Assembly (NCBI GenBank): GCA_052387115.1
Contig: JBQTJM010000380.1
Coordinates: 1 to 17,942, forward strand
Reading direction: 5' to 3'
Source of the DNA: JACCXJ01 sp052387115
Lineage (GTDB): Bacteria; Pseudomonadota; Gammaproteobacteria; JACCXJ01
Length of the DNA stretch: 17,942 bases
Shown here in pieces: positions 1-6,604 of the stretch. A program made the position numbers and the translations under genes. The notes beneath the pieces are model-generated. The model had not been told where the DNA came from. It searched no databases and saw only the letters and a program-made list of their open reading frames with translations. Position 1 is the stretch's first letter. Each line of letters starts with the position of its first letter.

Positions 1-86
1 GGTCAGAAAGTGGTCCGCGGCGGGGCAGATGCGCTCAGTTGACGCGGTCCCGGTGGGTCGCGCCGGGTTACGGCTCCAGGCTCTTG

Positions 87-2102
87 CTAATCGTACAGAA
101 AACACCGCGCCCGATGGGTCTCGCCGAACGCGCTGGCCTCGGGATAGGTCGTGCGGCAGCGCGGCATCACCTTCGGGCAGCGCGGGTGGAAATGGCAGCC
201 GGAGGGGGGGTTGGCGGGGGAGGGGAGGATGCCGGGCAGGCGGATCACCTCGCGCTTGCGGGCCGCATCGATCTCGGGGACGGCGGAGAGCAGCGCCTGG
301 GTGTAGGGGTGTTTGGGTGTCTCCAGCACCTCCTCGACCGTACCCTCCTCGACGATGCGACCGAGATACATGACCGCGATCCGGTGCGCCAGGTACTCGA
401 CCACCGCCAGATTGTGGGTGATGAAGAGATAGGCCAGCCCGAGCCGCGCCTGGAGGTCCTTCAAGAGGTTGATGACCTGCGCCTGGACCGAGACATCGAG
501 GGCGCTGGTGGGCTCGTCGCAGACGATGAGCTTGGGCCGCACCGCCAGCGCCCGGGCGATGCAGATCCGCTGGCGCTGCCCGCCCGAGAACTCGTGTGGA
601 TAGCGGTGCTTGACCTCGGCGGGCAGCCCCACCTGCTCGAGCAGCTCATCGACGCGCCGCTCCCGCCCGCCGCGATCGATCCCCTGGGCGAGCATGCCTT
701 CCGTGATGATGGCTGCGACCGTCATGCGCGGGTTCATCGAGGCATAGGGGTCCTGGAAGATGACCTGCATCTCCGCGCGCCGCTTGCGCAGCGCCCGCCC
801 CCGTAGCGAGGTCAGGTCCTGGCCCTCGAAGCGCACCGTGCCGGAGGTGGCCGAAAGAAGCCGCAGGATCGCCTTCCCCATCGTGGTCTTCCCGCACCCC
901 GATTCGCCCACGAGCGCCAAGGTGGTGCCGGGGGCAATGGTGAGCGAGACCCCATCGACTGCGCGCACATAGCCCGCGATGCCGCGGAGAAGACCCTTGC
1001 GGATCGGGAAATGGACGCGCACCTCCTCGACCTCGAGCAGCCGTCCCGACACCTGGAGCGGGTGCGCATCGGCGTCACCGATCGTGCCGTCCGGCGGTCC
1101 CGACGGGATGGCGCGCGCGCCCCGATAACGCGGGTCGTGTAGATGGCAGCGCGCCGCCTGGTCCGGCCCGACCGGGAGGATCTCGGGCCGCACCGTCCGG
1201 CAGGTGTCCCAGGCGCTGTCGCAACGGGAGGCGAAGCGGCAGCCCGGAAACTCACGCCACAGCGCCGGCACGCTACCGGGGATGACCGCCAGCATCCGGC
1301 CCCTCTTGCCCGTGCTCGGGACGGCGGCGAAGAGCTTGCGCGAATAGGGATGGGCGGGGCTCTGAAAAAACGCCGCGCGCGCGCCGGTCTCGACGATCTG
1401 GCCCGCGTACATGACGGCCACACGGTCGGCGATCTCGGCCACCACCCCGAGATCGTGGGTGATGAAGAGGAGAGCCATGCCCCGCTCGCGCTGCAACGCC
1501 CTCAGCAACTCCAGGATCTGCGCCTGGAGGGTGACGTCCAGGGCCGTGCTGGGTTCATCGGCGATGAGGAGGCTGGGGCCGGCCGCGATGGCGATGGCGA
1601 TCATGACGCGCTGCTTCAACCCCCCCGAGAGCTGGTGGGGATATTCGTGATAGCGTCGCTCGCGGTCGGGGATCCCCACGGCCTCGAGGAGCCCCAGGAC
1701 CCGGGCACGGCTCGTGTCGGCGCCGTGGATGGCCAGGACCTCGCCGATCTGCCGCCCGATGGTGAGCACGGGGTTCAGCGCGCTCTGCGGCTCCTGAAAG
1801 ATCATCCCGATGCGTCCGCCGCGGACCCTGCGCATCGCCGCCTCGGGCAGGGTCAGCAGGTCTTCGCCGTCGAGCCGCACCTGCCCCGACAAGATGCGCG
1901 CGCCCTCCGGCAGGAGGCGGGTGATGGCGAGGGCGGTCATGGACTTCCCGCAGCCCGACTCGCCGAGCAGGCACAGGGTCTCGCCACGGGCGATGTGGAG
2001 ATCCACCCCATCGACGGCGCGCACGGCCGCCTCGCCGGCGCCGATCCAGGCGCGGAGCCCGGAGATTTCCAACAGACGCGCGGGCCCAAGATCAGAAGAC
2101 AT
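87..2102 (-). CDS. Fused double ATP-binding protein of a peptide/nickel-type ABC transporter
   Basis: This 671-residue protein carries two complete ABC ATPase domains and should power uptake of oligopeptides, dipeptides, glutathione or a similar solute at the inner membrane. Domain 1 has Walker A GESGCGKS (about 47-54), Q-loop Q103, signature LSGGLKQR (158-165), Walker B LLIADE (178-183) and H-loop H216. Domain 2 has Walker A GESGCGKT (399-406), signature FSGGQRQR (505-512) and Walker B LIVCDE (525-530). Each domain is followed by the Cys-containing oligopeptide-permease C-terminal extension (CRFASRC near 288-294, and CHFHPRC near the end). This layout matches DppD-DppF, GsiA and YejF-type fusions. 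The ATG lies 5 bases past the thioesterase stop, so the two are probably cotranscribed. No permease or binding-protein gene is visible here; they may lie beyond the left edge. The substrate cannot be read from the sequence. Confidence 0.93.
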   Translation of the reverse strand: MSSDLGPARLLEISGLRAWIGAGEAAVRAVDGVDLHIARGETLCLLGESGCGKSMTALAITRLLPEGARILSGQVRLDGEDLLTLPEAAMRRVRGGRIGMIFQEPQSALNPVLTIGRQIGEVLAIHGADTSRARVLGLLEAVGIPDRERRYHEYPHQLSGGLKQRVMIAIAIAAGPSLLIADEPSTALDVTLQAQILELLRALQRERGMALLFITHDLGVVAEIADRVAVMYAGQIVETGARAAFFQSPAHPYSRKLFAAVPSTGKRGRMLAVIPGSVPALWREFPGCRFASRCDSAWDTCRTVRPEILPVGPDQAARCHLHDPRYRGARAIPSGPPDGTIGDADAHPLQVSGRLLEVEEVRVHFPIRKGLLRGIAGYVRAVDGVSLTIAPGTTLALVGESGCGKTTMGKAILRLLSATSGTVRFEGQDLTSLRGRALRKRRAEMQVIFQDPYASMNPRMTVAAIITEGMLAQGIDRGGRERRVDELLEQVGLPAEVKHRYPHEFSGGQRQRICIARALAVRPKLIVCDEPTSALDVSVQAQVINLLKDLQARLGLAYLFITHNLAVVEYLAHRIAVMYLGRIVEEGTVEEVLETPKHPYTQALLSAVPEIDAARKREVIRLPGILPSPANPPSGCHFHPRCPKVMPRCRTTYPEASAFGETHRARCFLYD

Positions 2103-2107
2103 CGGGC

Positions 2108-2569
2108 TCAGGCGCCTGCAGGGTCATCCATATCGATTTCCGGGGCATCGATTTCCGCGGGCTCGATTTCCGGGGGCACGACGCGCGGTCTGCGATGTTC
2201 GTCGATGGCCACGAAGGTCAGCATCGCCTGCGTGACCTGAAGGCACTCGACCCGTGCCGGGCTGCGCTCGGCGTAGACGTCGACCTGCACGGTGATCGAG
2301 GTGCGGCCGACCCGCACCACCTCGGCGTAGCAGCTCACGATGTCCCCGACGAACACCGGCTCATGGAACTCGACCGAGTTGACGGCCACGGTGGTCACGC
2401 GCCCGCGCGCCCGGCGGATCGCCGGGATGCTGCCCGCGATGTCGACCTGGGAGAGGATCCAGCCGCCGAAGATGTTGCCGGTGTAGTTGGTGTCCGCGGG
2501 CATGGGCACGATCCGCAAGGTCGGCTCTCGGTCCTTGGGGAGGGTCACTCGTGAAGGGGTCGTGGTCAT
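2108..2569 (-). CDS. YciA-like acyl-CoA thioesterase (hotdog fold)
   Basis: This 153-residue protein looks like a cytosolic acyl-CoA hydrolase of the YciA/BFIT hotdog family, which releases free acids from CoA thioesters. The diagnostic stretch NYTGNIFGGW (28-37) followed by D43 matches the family's catalytic Asn/Asp helix region, and the segment FHEPVFVGDIV (68-78) is the usual central strand. The last 20 residues are an acidic tail built from a repeated [AP]EI[DE] unit, encoded by three 15-base repeats (about 2134-2175); the core family does not need it. The gene sits between the TPM genes and the ABC ATPase, with 44 bases upstream and 5 bases downstream, so an operon is likely. The upstream spacer holds three 14-base direct repeats. 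Substrate range is unknown. Confidence 0.9.
   Translation of the reverse strand: MTTTPSRVTLPKDREPTLRIVPMPADTNYTGNIFGGWILSQVDIAGSIPAIRRARGRVTTVAVNSVEFHEPVFVGDIVSCYAEVVRVGRTSITVQVDVYAERSPARVECLQVTQAMLTFVAIDEHRRPRVVPPEIEPAEIDAPEIDMDDPAGA
2134..2175. repeat. Three 15-base coding repeats in the thioesterase tail
   Basis: The 12-base core CGATTTCCGGGG occurs at 2134, 2149 (one change: CGATTTCCGCGG) and 2164, an exact 15-base period. On the minus strand it encodes the repeated Glu-Ile-Asp/Glu unit of the acidic C-terminus. It looks like a small in-frame tandem expansion. Confidence 0.85.
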
Positions 2570-2583
2570 GCGATCACTAGCTT

Positions 2584-2625
2584 TTTCACAGTAGGGGTTT
2601 TACAGGAGCGGTTTCACAGGATGAC
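2584..2625. repeat. Three 14-base direct repeats upstream of the thioesterase gene
   Basis: Units start at 2584, 2598 and 2612: TTTCACAGTAGGGG, TTTTACAGGAGCGG, TTTCACAGGATGAC. The first eight bases, TTT(C/T)ACAG, are nearly constant and the period is exactly 14. The third unit overlaps the stop codon of the soluble TPM gene, and the array ends 15 bases upstream of the thioesterase ATG on the minus strand. It could be a repeated regulator site or a chance tandem duplication. No matching regulator is known to me. Confidence 0.7.
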
Positions 2626-3132
2626 GGGCACATCCGGCAACTCGTCGCGCCGCCCCCCGCGTGCGGGGTAGTGTAGCGCCAGGTGGTGGCCCACCGCCTC
2701 GATCCCTTCTACCACACCCCGCGCAAAGCGGCCGGCGCGGAACTCCTCCTCCATGCGCCGGCAGATCGCCTCCCAGCCCGCGGGGCCGACGTGCCTGGCG
2801 ATGGCACGGTCCGCGACGATCTCGACGTCCCGATCCGCGAGCAGGAGGTAAATGAGGACGCCGTTGTTTTCCTCGGTATCCCAGATGTGCAGGGCGGAGA
2901 ACACCTCGATGGCCCGTTCGCGCGCCGTCTGACCGGCGAGAAGGGGCTGGAGGGCCAGGGCCCCCTCGACCGCGTAGCGGATCTGTCCCCGGTGCCGAGA
3001 CTCCGAGGCACCGATCGCCGCCTCGATGCGCAAGAGCGCCGACGCCGGAAACGCCCGCCCTACCAGGAGCCCCGGAAACAGCAGATGCCGAAACACGCGC
3101 GCGAGGTCCATCACCCGAGTCCTGTTACCCAT
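2614..3132 (-). CDS. TPM-domain protein, soluble form
   Basis: This 172-residue protein belongs to the TPM (DUF477, YgcG-related) family. It has no signal peptide and no glycine-rich tail, so it is probably the cytosolic or peripheral partner of the membrane TPM protein just upstream. Family features seen are RIEAAIGASESRHRGQIRYAVE (about 31-52), the core NNGVLIYLLLADRDVEIVADRAI (about 89-111) and the C-terminal GVVEGIEAVGHHL helix. TPM proteins often follow LemA, as here; some are reported as phosphatases or membrane-protein maturation factors, but the role is not settled. Its ATG is 6 bases past the stop of the upstream TPM gene. M8 (MDLARVF) is a possible alternative start. Confidence 0.88.
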   Translation of the reverse strand: MGNRTRVMDLARVFRHLLFPGLLVGRAFPASALLRIEAAIGASESRHRGQIRYAVEGALALQPLLAGQTARERAIEVFSALHIWDTEENNGVLIYLLLADRDVEIVADRAIARHVGPAGWEAICRRMEEEFRAGRFARGVVEGIEAVGHHLALHYPARGGRRDELPDVPVIL

Positions 3133-3138
3133 GGCCTA

Positions 3139-4020
3139 TTACCAGTTCCCCGACGCCCCGCCGCCCCCGAAGCCCCCGCCCCCGCCCGAGAACCCGCCGC
3201 CGCCCCCGCCGGATCCTCCCGCGCCGAAACCGCCGCCCCACCCGCCGTAGCGTCCCCGGCCCCGAGAGAGGCTCGTGCTCGGGTCCTGGGCGAACAGGAG
3301 GAAGAACGCCACGGCGGCCGCGATGAGGGCGCCGAGCCAGGACCGGACCAGCCACCAGATGATACCCCCGGCCATGGCGCCCCCGAGCCCCGCGCCGACC
3401 AGACGGCCGAACACCCGGCGGAGCACCTGCGCGGCGATGAGCGCGGGGATGAAGACGAGGGGCAGGAGGTCCCCGATGGGAGAGGGGGAGGTCTCCGCCG
3501 GGGCCGGCAGGGGTTCGCCGGCAATGAGCCCCATGAGGCGCTCGACGCCGGCCGCGATCCCGCCATGGAAATCGCCTGCCTTGAAGCGCGGCGTGATCGC
3601 CTCGTTGATGATGCGGCTCGCCAGGGCATCCGGGATCACGCCTTCGAGGCCATACCCGACCTCGATCCGCATCCGCCGATCGTCTTTCGCGACCAGGAGG
3701 AGCACGCCGTCGTCCACCCCCTTGCGCCCGAGCCTCCAATTCTCGACGACCTTGATCGAATACCCCTCTATCGCGTCGGGCGCCGTGCTCGGCACGATGA
3801 GCACGGCGATCTGGGCGCCCGTCCGGGTCTCGAAGTCACGCAGCCGGTCTTCCAGCGCTTGAGTCTCTGCGGGTTGGAGCGTGCCGGTGAGATCGGTCAC
3901 GCGGGCCGTGAGCACGGGCACGGGGACCTCGGCCCACAGCGCTGTGCACAGGCAAAGCGCCAGGACCGCCGAGGCCCAGCGGGGGGGCGCACGGCCGTGC
4001 GCCCCCCCGACAGCCGACAA
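3139..4020 (-). CDS. TPM-domain membrane protein with glycine-rich tail (YgcG-like)
   Basis: This 293-residue protein has a signal-like N-terminus (hydrophobic 16-30, ending ALWA), a TPM domain at about 36-170 (VTDLTGTLQPAE, QIAVLIVPS, GVDDGVLLLVAKDDRRMRIEV), two or three hydrophobic segments (about 185-245) and a Gly/Ser-rich C-terminus ending SGNW. The tail explains the very C-rich plus strand at 3150-3245. The TPM domain is expected outside the membrane. The start is unusual: the frame begins with TTG, no ATG or GTG is available before the signal segment, and there is no clear Shine-Dalgarno sequence. A perfect 30-base palindrome lies within the first codons. Translation may depend on lemA, whose stop is 17 bases upstream. 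Confidence 0.87.
   Translation of the reverse strand: MSAVGGAHGRAPPRWASAVLALCLCTALWAEVPVPVLTARVTDLTGTLQPAETQALEDRLRDFETRTGAQIAVLIVPSTAPDAIEGYSIKVVENWRLGRKGVDDGVLLLVAKDDRRMRIEVGYGLEGVIPDALASRIINEAITPRFKAGDFHGGIAAGVERLMGLIAGEPLPAPAETSPSPIGDLLPLVFIPALIAAQVLRRVFGRLVGAGLGGAMAGGIIWWLVRSWLGALIAAAVAFFLLFAQDPSTSLSRGRGRYGGWGGGFGAGGSGGGGGGFSGGGGGFGGGGASGNW
3980..4009. promoter_or_regulatory. Perfect 30-base palindrome at the lemA/TPM junction
   Basis: The left arm CGGGGGGGCGCACGG is followed directly by its exact reverse complement. As RNA it would form a very stable GC stem of 13-15 pairs with a minimal loop. No T-run follows on either strand, so it is not a classical intrinsic terminator. It starts about 10 bases into the TTG-started TPM frame and could limit its translation, protect the 3' end of lemA mRNA or cause partial termination. 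Confidence 0.75.
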
Positions 4021-4037
4021 CGCTTGCGCCGCGGCGC

Positions 4038-4652
4038 TCAGCGCGCCGGCGCCGGCGCGGGGGTGGGGGCGAAGTCCACCGTGGGCGCCCGCGAGATCTC
4101 GGCCTCGTCCTGGACGGTGAACGACGGTTTCGTGGTCATCCCGAACAGCATGGCGGTCAGGTTGGATGGAAACGACCTCACCTTGACGTTGTGTTCCTGA
4201 ACCGTTTTGATATAGCGATTGCGCGCCACGGTGATGCGATTCTCGGTGCCTTCGAGCTGGGCCTGGAGATCGCGGAACACGCCATCCGCCTTGAGGGCCG
4301 GGTAGTTCTCCGCGACCACCATGAGCCGGCTCAAGGCCGAGCCGAGCTGCCCCTGGGCGGCCTGGAAGCGCGCCATGGCCTCAGGGTCGTTGATGAGCTC
4401 GGGGGTCGCCTGGATCGACCCGACCTTGGCCCGTGCCTCGGTGACCTGGATCAGGACCTCACGCTCGTGGCTCGCATAGCCCTTGACCACGTTGGCGAGG
4501 TTGGGCACGAGATCGGCGCGGCGCTGATACTGGTTCAGGACCTCGGCCCATGCGCCCTTGATCTCTTCGTCCAGGCGCTGAAGGGTGTTGTAACCGCACC
4601 CCGAGAGGGCCAGGGCGATGATGAGGAACACGGCGGCGAATCGAAAACGCAT
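4038..4652 (-). CDS. lemA: LemA family lipoprotein
   Basis: This 204-residue LemA protein has an N-terminal lipoprotein signal: hydrophobic AAVFLIIALAL, then lipobox LSGC with C19 as the lipidated residue. The helical LemA domain follows, with YNTLQRLDEEIKGAWAEVLNQ (20-40), RRADLVPNLANVVKGYASHE (about 43-62), and the ENRITVARNRYI and VRSFPSN blocks. I chose the ATG at 4652 because GGGAGG lies 5-7 bases upstream and it begins exactly at the signal peptide; the frame stays open upstream for another 118 codons of unconvincing sequence. LemA is commonly encoded with TPM/YgcG proteins, as here, and is linked to envelope functions. Its biochemical role is not established. Confidence 0.93.
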   Translation of the reverse strand: MRFRFAAVFLIIALALSGCGYNTLQRLDEEIKGAWAEVLNQYQRRADLVPNLANVVKGYASHEREVLIQVTEARAKVGSIQATPELINDPEAMARFQAAQGQLGSALSRLMVVAENYPALKADGVFRDLQAQLEGTENRITVARNRYIKTVQEHNVKVRSFPSNLTAMLFGMTTKPSFTVQDEAEISRAPTVDFAPTPAPAPAR

Positions 4653-4896
4653 AGACACCTCCCAGGGTCTCGAAAGGGTAGGGGGTCGCACAGCTATTCT
4701 CTTCCATGTCGCGCGGCGGAGAAAGGTTTGGCCTCCTCGGCAAGACCGGTGCGCGCACTTCGGCTTCGGGAATGCGCCGAGCGCCGTGGTGTCGAGCGCG
4801 ACGTCCCGGTGGACCCAGCCCGGGGCGAGCGATGCGAGTCGTAGCGTCTTCGCATCGATAGGCACCGTGGCTGGCATTCGACTAGGCGCCTTGCCC

Positions 4897-5403
4897 CTAC
4901 CTTTTCTTGCCCGTCGACGGGTCGGCAGCGGAAGTCTCTTCCAGGATGGCTTGGAGCTCGCTGAGGGCATCGAGATCCTTCGGACGTCCAGCCGCACGTT
5001 TGACACGGATGAGCGTGGGTAGGTCCAGACACCGGCAGGGGAGGCCGAACAGCGTGATCTCGACGCTGTGCGGGATCAGATCTTCATACCGGCCCCCTCC
5101 GACAACTTCGCCCAGCAGATCGATATCCCCGAGCCGGGTTGTCAAGGTGAAGTTCAAACCGCCCTCGAGCGTCTGCGTATCGAAGTGGAACGGCAGGCCG
5201 CTCGGTGCCCCACGGAGATAGGGCCCATGCGTTCCCAGCGCGGCGACAAGCCGTTCGAGGTTTTCTCTAGCGCGTGCGTAGACGACATCGATGTCTTGGG
5301 TCAGTCGCGCGGATCCATGCACGGTCGCCGCAACACCACCCACCAGAATGAACTCGACACCGGCGCCGGACAGCGCTTCGAGCAAGCGCTTGAAATCGGT
5401 CAT
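4897..5403 (-). CDS. MNT-like nucleotidyltransferase
   Basis: This 168-residue protein belongs to the polymerase-beta-like nucleotidyltransferase superfamily. The N-terminal motif VGGVAATVHGSARLTQDID (about 21-39) has the GG signature and the Asp pair D37/D39 expected to bind metal, and matches the AbiEii/MNT-type families. Further blocks include GDIDLLGEV (about 92-100) and, near the C-terminus, LIRVKRAAGRPKDLDALSEL, a usual feature of this group. Its ATG overlaps the stop of the upstream 61-codon gene (ATGA), a sign of coupled translation. Members often belong to toxin-antitoxin or phage-defence pairs, but others are isolated, and the partner here is not a HEPN protein. The target is unknown. 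Confidence 0.85.
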   Translation of the reverse strand: MTDFKRLLEALSGAGVEFILVGGVAATVHGSARLTQDIDVVYARARENLERLVAALGTHGPYLRGAPSGLPFHFDTQTLEGGLNFTLTTRLGDIDLLGEVVGGGRYEDLIPHSVEITLFGLPCRCLDLPTLIRVKRAAGRPKDLDALSELQAILEETSAADPSTGKKR

Positions 5404-5585
5404 CCCCGTGCCGCTCGACGACCGGCACGCTTCAGCTCTTCGGCAAACCGCTGCAGCGCTATGAGCTTCCGTACCCTTTGCTCGGGTGTCAGTTTCAGGT
5501 TCTCGCGGATAAGCGTCCGGTCCACGTGCTTCAGGTAAGCATCGATGACCGGATCCGGCCTCGGTACGTGCCGCCGCTCTGTCAT
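5400..5585 (-). CDS. Small helical protein coupled to the nucleotidyltransferase
   Basis: This 61-residue basic, probably helical protein reads MTERRHVPRPDPVIDAYLKH at its N-terminus and later DRTLIRENLKLTPEQRVRKL. No transmembrane segment or known catalytic motif is present. Its stop overlaps the ATG of the nucleotidyltransferase by four bases, so the two are almost certainly translated together. From memory, similar small proteins with an ENLKLTPEQR-type core accompany such nucleotidyltransferases in other bacteria, but I cannot name a domain. It may be the cognate partner (antitoxin or substrate). No strong Shine-Dalgarno precedes it. Confidence 0.72.
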   Translation of the reverse strand: MTERRHVPRPDPVIDAYLKHVDRTLIRENLKLTPEQRVRKLIALQRFAEELKRAGRRAARG

Positions 5586-5679
5586 GTCGGTGTTCGACTA
5601 TGGGGCACGGTTCGCGGGCCTGACCCGCAGAGCGCCTCGACCCTGTCGATACGGCTACGCGTTTTCAAAATCGTGCCAC

Positions 5680-5838
5680 TCAAACCCCAGTTGGCGAACA
5701 GCCGCTCGAACGGTTCCAAGCTTGAGAATCCCGCCCACCCCAATCCGGCAGGCGATCGTGGTGACGGATGATGTGATTGAAGAGCAACATATACAGGTTG
5801 TGCTGCTCCGCAACGTACTTATCAAGGTCTGTAGTCAT
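5680..5838 (-). CDS. Small unrecognised protein, possibly frameshifted
   Basis: This 52-codon frame starts MTTDLDKYVAEQHNLYMLLF after a good GAGGAG ribosome-binding site 5 bases upstream of ATG. The first 27 residues look like ordinary protein. After about residue 33 the reading becomes less plausible (SQAWNRSSGCSPTGV). A different minus frame over the same DNA reads GILKLGTVRAAVRQLGFEWH and stops at 5655, which looks more protein-like. One indel near 5740 would join them into a protein of about 60 residues. I recognise no family. It lies just upstream of the nucleotidyltransferase module, in the same orientation. Confidence 0.4.
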   Translation of the reverse strand: MTTDLDKYVAEQHNLYMLLFNHIIRHHDRLPDWGGRDSQAWNRSSGCSPTGV

Positions 5839-5896
5839 GCCGACTCCTCATATGGATTAACCGCCCTTTGTCTGGCCGCCAGTGGACCCGCTTCTC

Positions 5897-5957
5897 TGCT
5901 CTACCTCCCCGTCCGAGGGGGGTCGATTTAAGAAACGCATCAGCAACCGCCTGCAGG
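5897..5957. repeat. Hairpin-bearing repeat, copy 1
   Basis: This is a 61-base element matching 6184-6243 at roughly three quarters of positions, including the 16-base identity CATCAGCAACCGCCTG (5938-5953). It contains CTCCCCGTCC followed by a G-run, an imperfect CCCC/GGGG inverted repeat. No single reading frame is conserved convincingly between the two copies, which favours a DNA element over a coding repeat. Confidence 0.65.
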
Positions 5958-5966
5958 TGGGCCCGG

Positions 5967-6131
5967 TCACCGGAGGACAGGGACTGGATCGCCTGGGCCT
6001 CGGCGTCGTGTGCCATGGGGCGCGGTGGCTACCTCGATCCCGACGACTGCCTGAGCGGCCTTGCGGGCTGTCTCCTCATCCACGCCCACCTTCTTGAGAG
6101 CCTCAAGCAGCTCGAATACAACGGTGGTCAT
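5967..6131 (-). CDS. Small unrecognised protein, probable gene remnant
   Basis: This 54-codon frame starts MTTVVFELLEALKKVGVDEE after a clear AGGAG ribosome-binding site 8 bases before ATG. Residues 1-31 form a convincing amphipathic helix-turn-helix pattern that loosely resembles the N-terminus of coiled-coil DUF1640-type proteins. The remainder (ATAPHGTRRRGPGDP) is unlike protein, whereas an adjacent minus frame from 6016 reads MAHDAEAQAIQSLSSGDRAH and looks better. A frameshift near 6020-6030 is therefore likely. Its 3' part runs towards repeat copy 1. Confidence 0.4.
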   Translation of the reverse strand: MTTVVFELLEALKKVGVDEETARKAAQAVVGIEVATAPHGTRRRGPGDPVPVLR

Positions 6132-6183
6132 ATGCTAGTCTCCTGGTCAGGGCCCGACACCCTAAGCCTTCCCTCCCCTGCTC

Positions 6184-6243
6184 CGCTCTAGCTCCCCGTC
6201 CCACGGGGCGCGTTGAGCAAACCCATCAGCAACCGCCTGAAGG
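6184..6243. repeat. Hairpin-bearing repeat, copy 2, abutting the RAYT remnant
   Basis: This copy carries a clean stem-loop, CCCCGT-CCC-ACGGGG (6194-6208), and shares the 16-base identity at 6224-6239 with copy 1. It ends within a dozen bases of the first recognisable RAYT codons. RAYT transposases are known to act on REP elements, short imperfect palindromes scattered in genomes, so this could be the cognate repeat. That link is inference. Confidence 0.65.
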
Positions 6244-6248
6244 CGAAA

Positions 6249-6604
6249 AAAGGATTGCTGCCTGACCATATGCATGCTCTCTGGACATTGCCTCCCGGAG
6301 ATGAGGATTTCTCCCACCGTTGGCGTGTCATCAAGCGCGATGGTCACGCAGCGCTGCCAAACGAGACTCAATCGACCTGAATGGATGAACGTACGCCGCA
6401 GAAAGCGGAACCAAAGCACGTGATGGCTGCATCGATTTTGGGAACATCTCATCCGCGATGAGGCTGACTTCAACCGGCATATCGATTACATCCATTGGAA
6501 CCCGTCATCGTTACGTGGCACCGGTGAGCCATTGGCCATATTCGAGCTTCCATCGGTATGTCAAGCAAGGATGGCGTCGTTGGCCCTTCGTCACTCTAAC
6601 GTAG
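6249..6604 (+). pseudogene. Decayed RAYT (REP-associated tyrosine, Y1/HUH) transposase
   Basis: Three plus-strand frames together give the C-terminal two thirds of a RAYT transposase. Frame one (6255-6342) reads LLPDHMHALWTLPPGDEDF and contains the HxH metal-binding motif (HMH). Frame two (6343-6501) contains FWEHLIRDEADFNRHIDYIH, interrupted by TGA at 6421. Frame three (6503-6604) reads HRYVAPVSHWPYSSFHRYVK and ends at TAG 6602-6604. So there are at least two frameshifts and one nonsense codon, and the usual N-terminal 50-60 residues are missing. The order and spacing of the blocks match the family closely. It cannot encode an active enzyme. It is the only plus-strand gene trace apart from the P450. 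Confidence 0.88.

Noticed and set aside
1143..2240. A 365-codon plus-strand open frame
   Set aside because: Antisense to the ABC ATPase with its intact Walker and signature motifs; no recognisable domain in the plus frame.
3150..3245. C-rich low-complexity tract as a possible repeat or structured element
   Set aside because: It is explained by the glycine-rich C-terminal codons of the membrane TPM protein.
2683..4200. A 505-codon plus-strand open frame
   Set aside because: It is antisense to lemA and both TPM genes, which have clear family motifs and proper starts. Its translation is low-complexity Pro/Arg/Gly, typical of GC-rich antisense frames.
5610..5626. GCGGG-N5-CCCGC inverted repeat as a terminator
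   Set aside because: Only five pairs and no T-run on either side; likely chance in GC-rich DNA.
6162..6473. A 103-codon minus-strand frame
   Set aside because: It lies mostly antisense to the RAYT remnant, whose plus-strand blocks are convincing. Only its last part covers the hairpin repeat.
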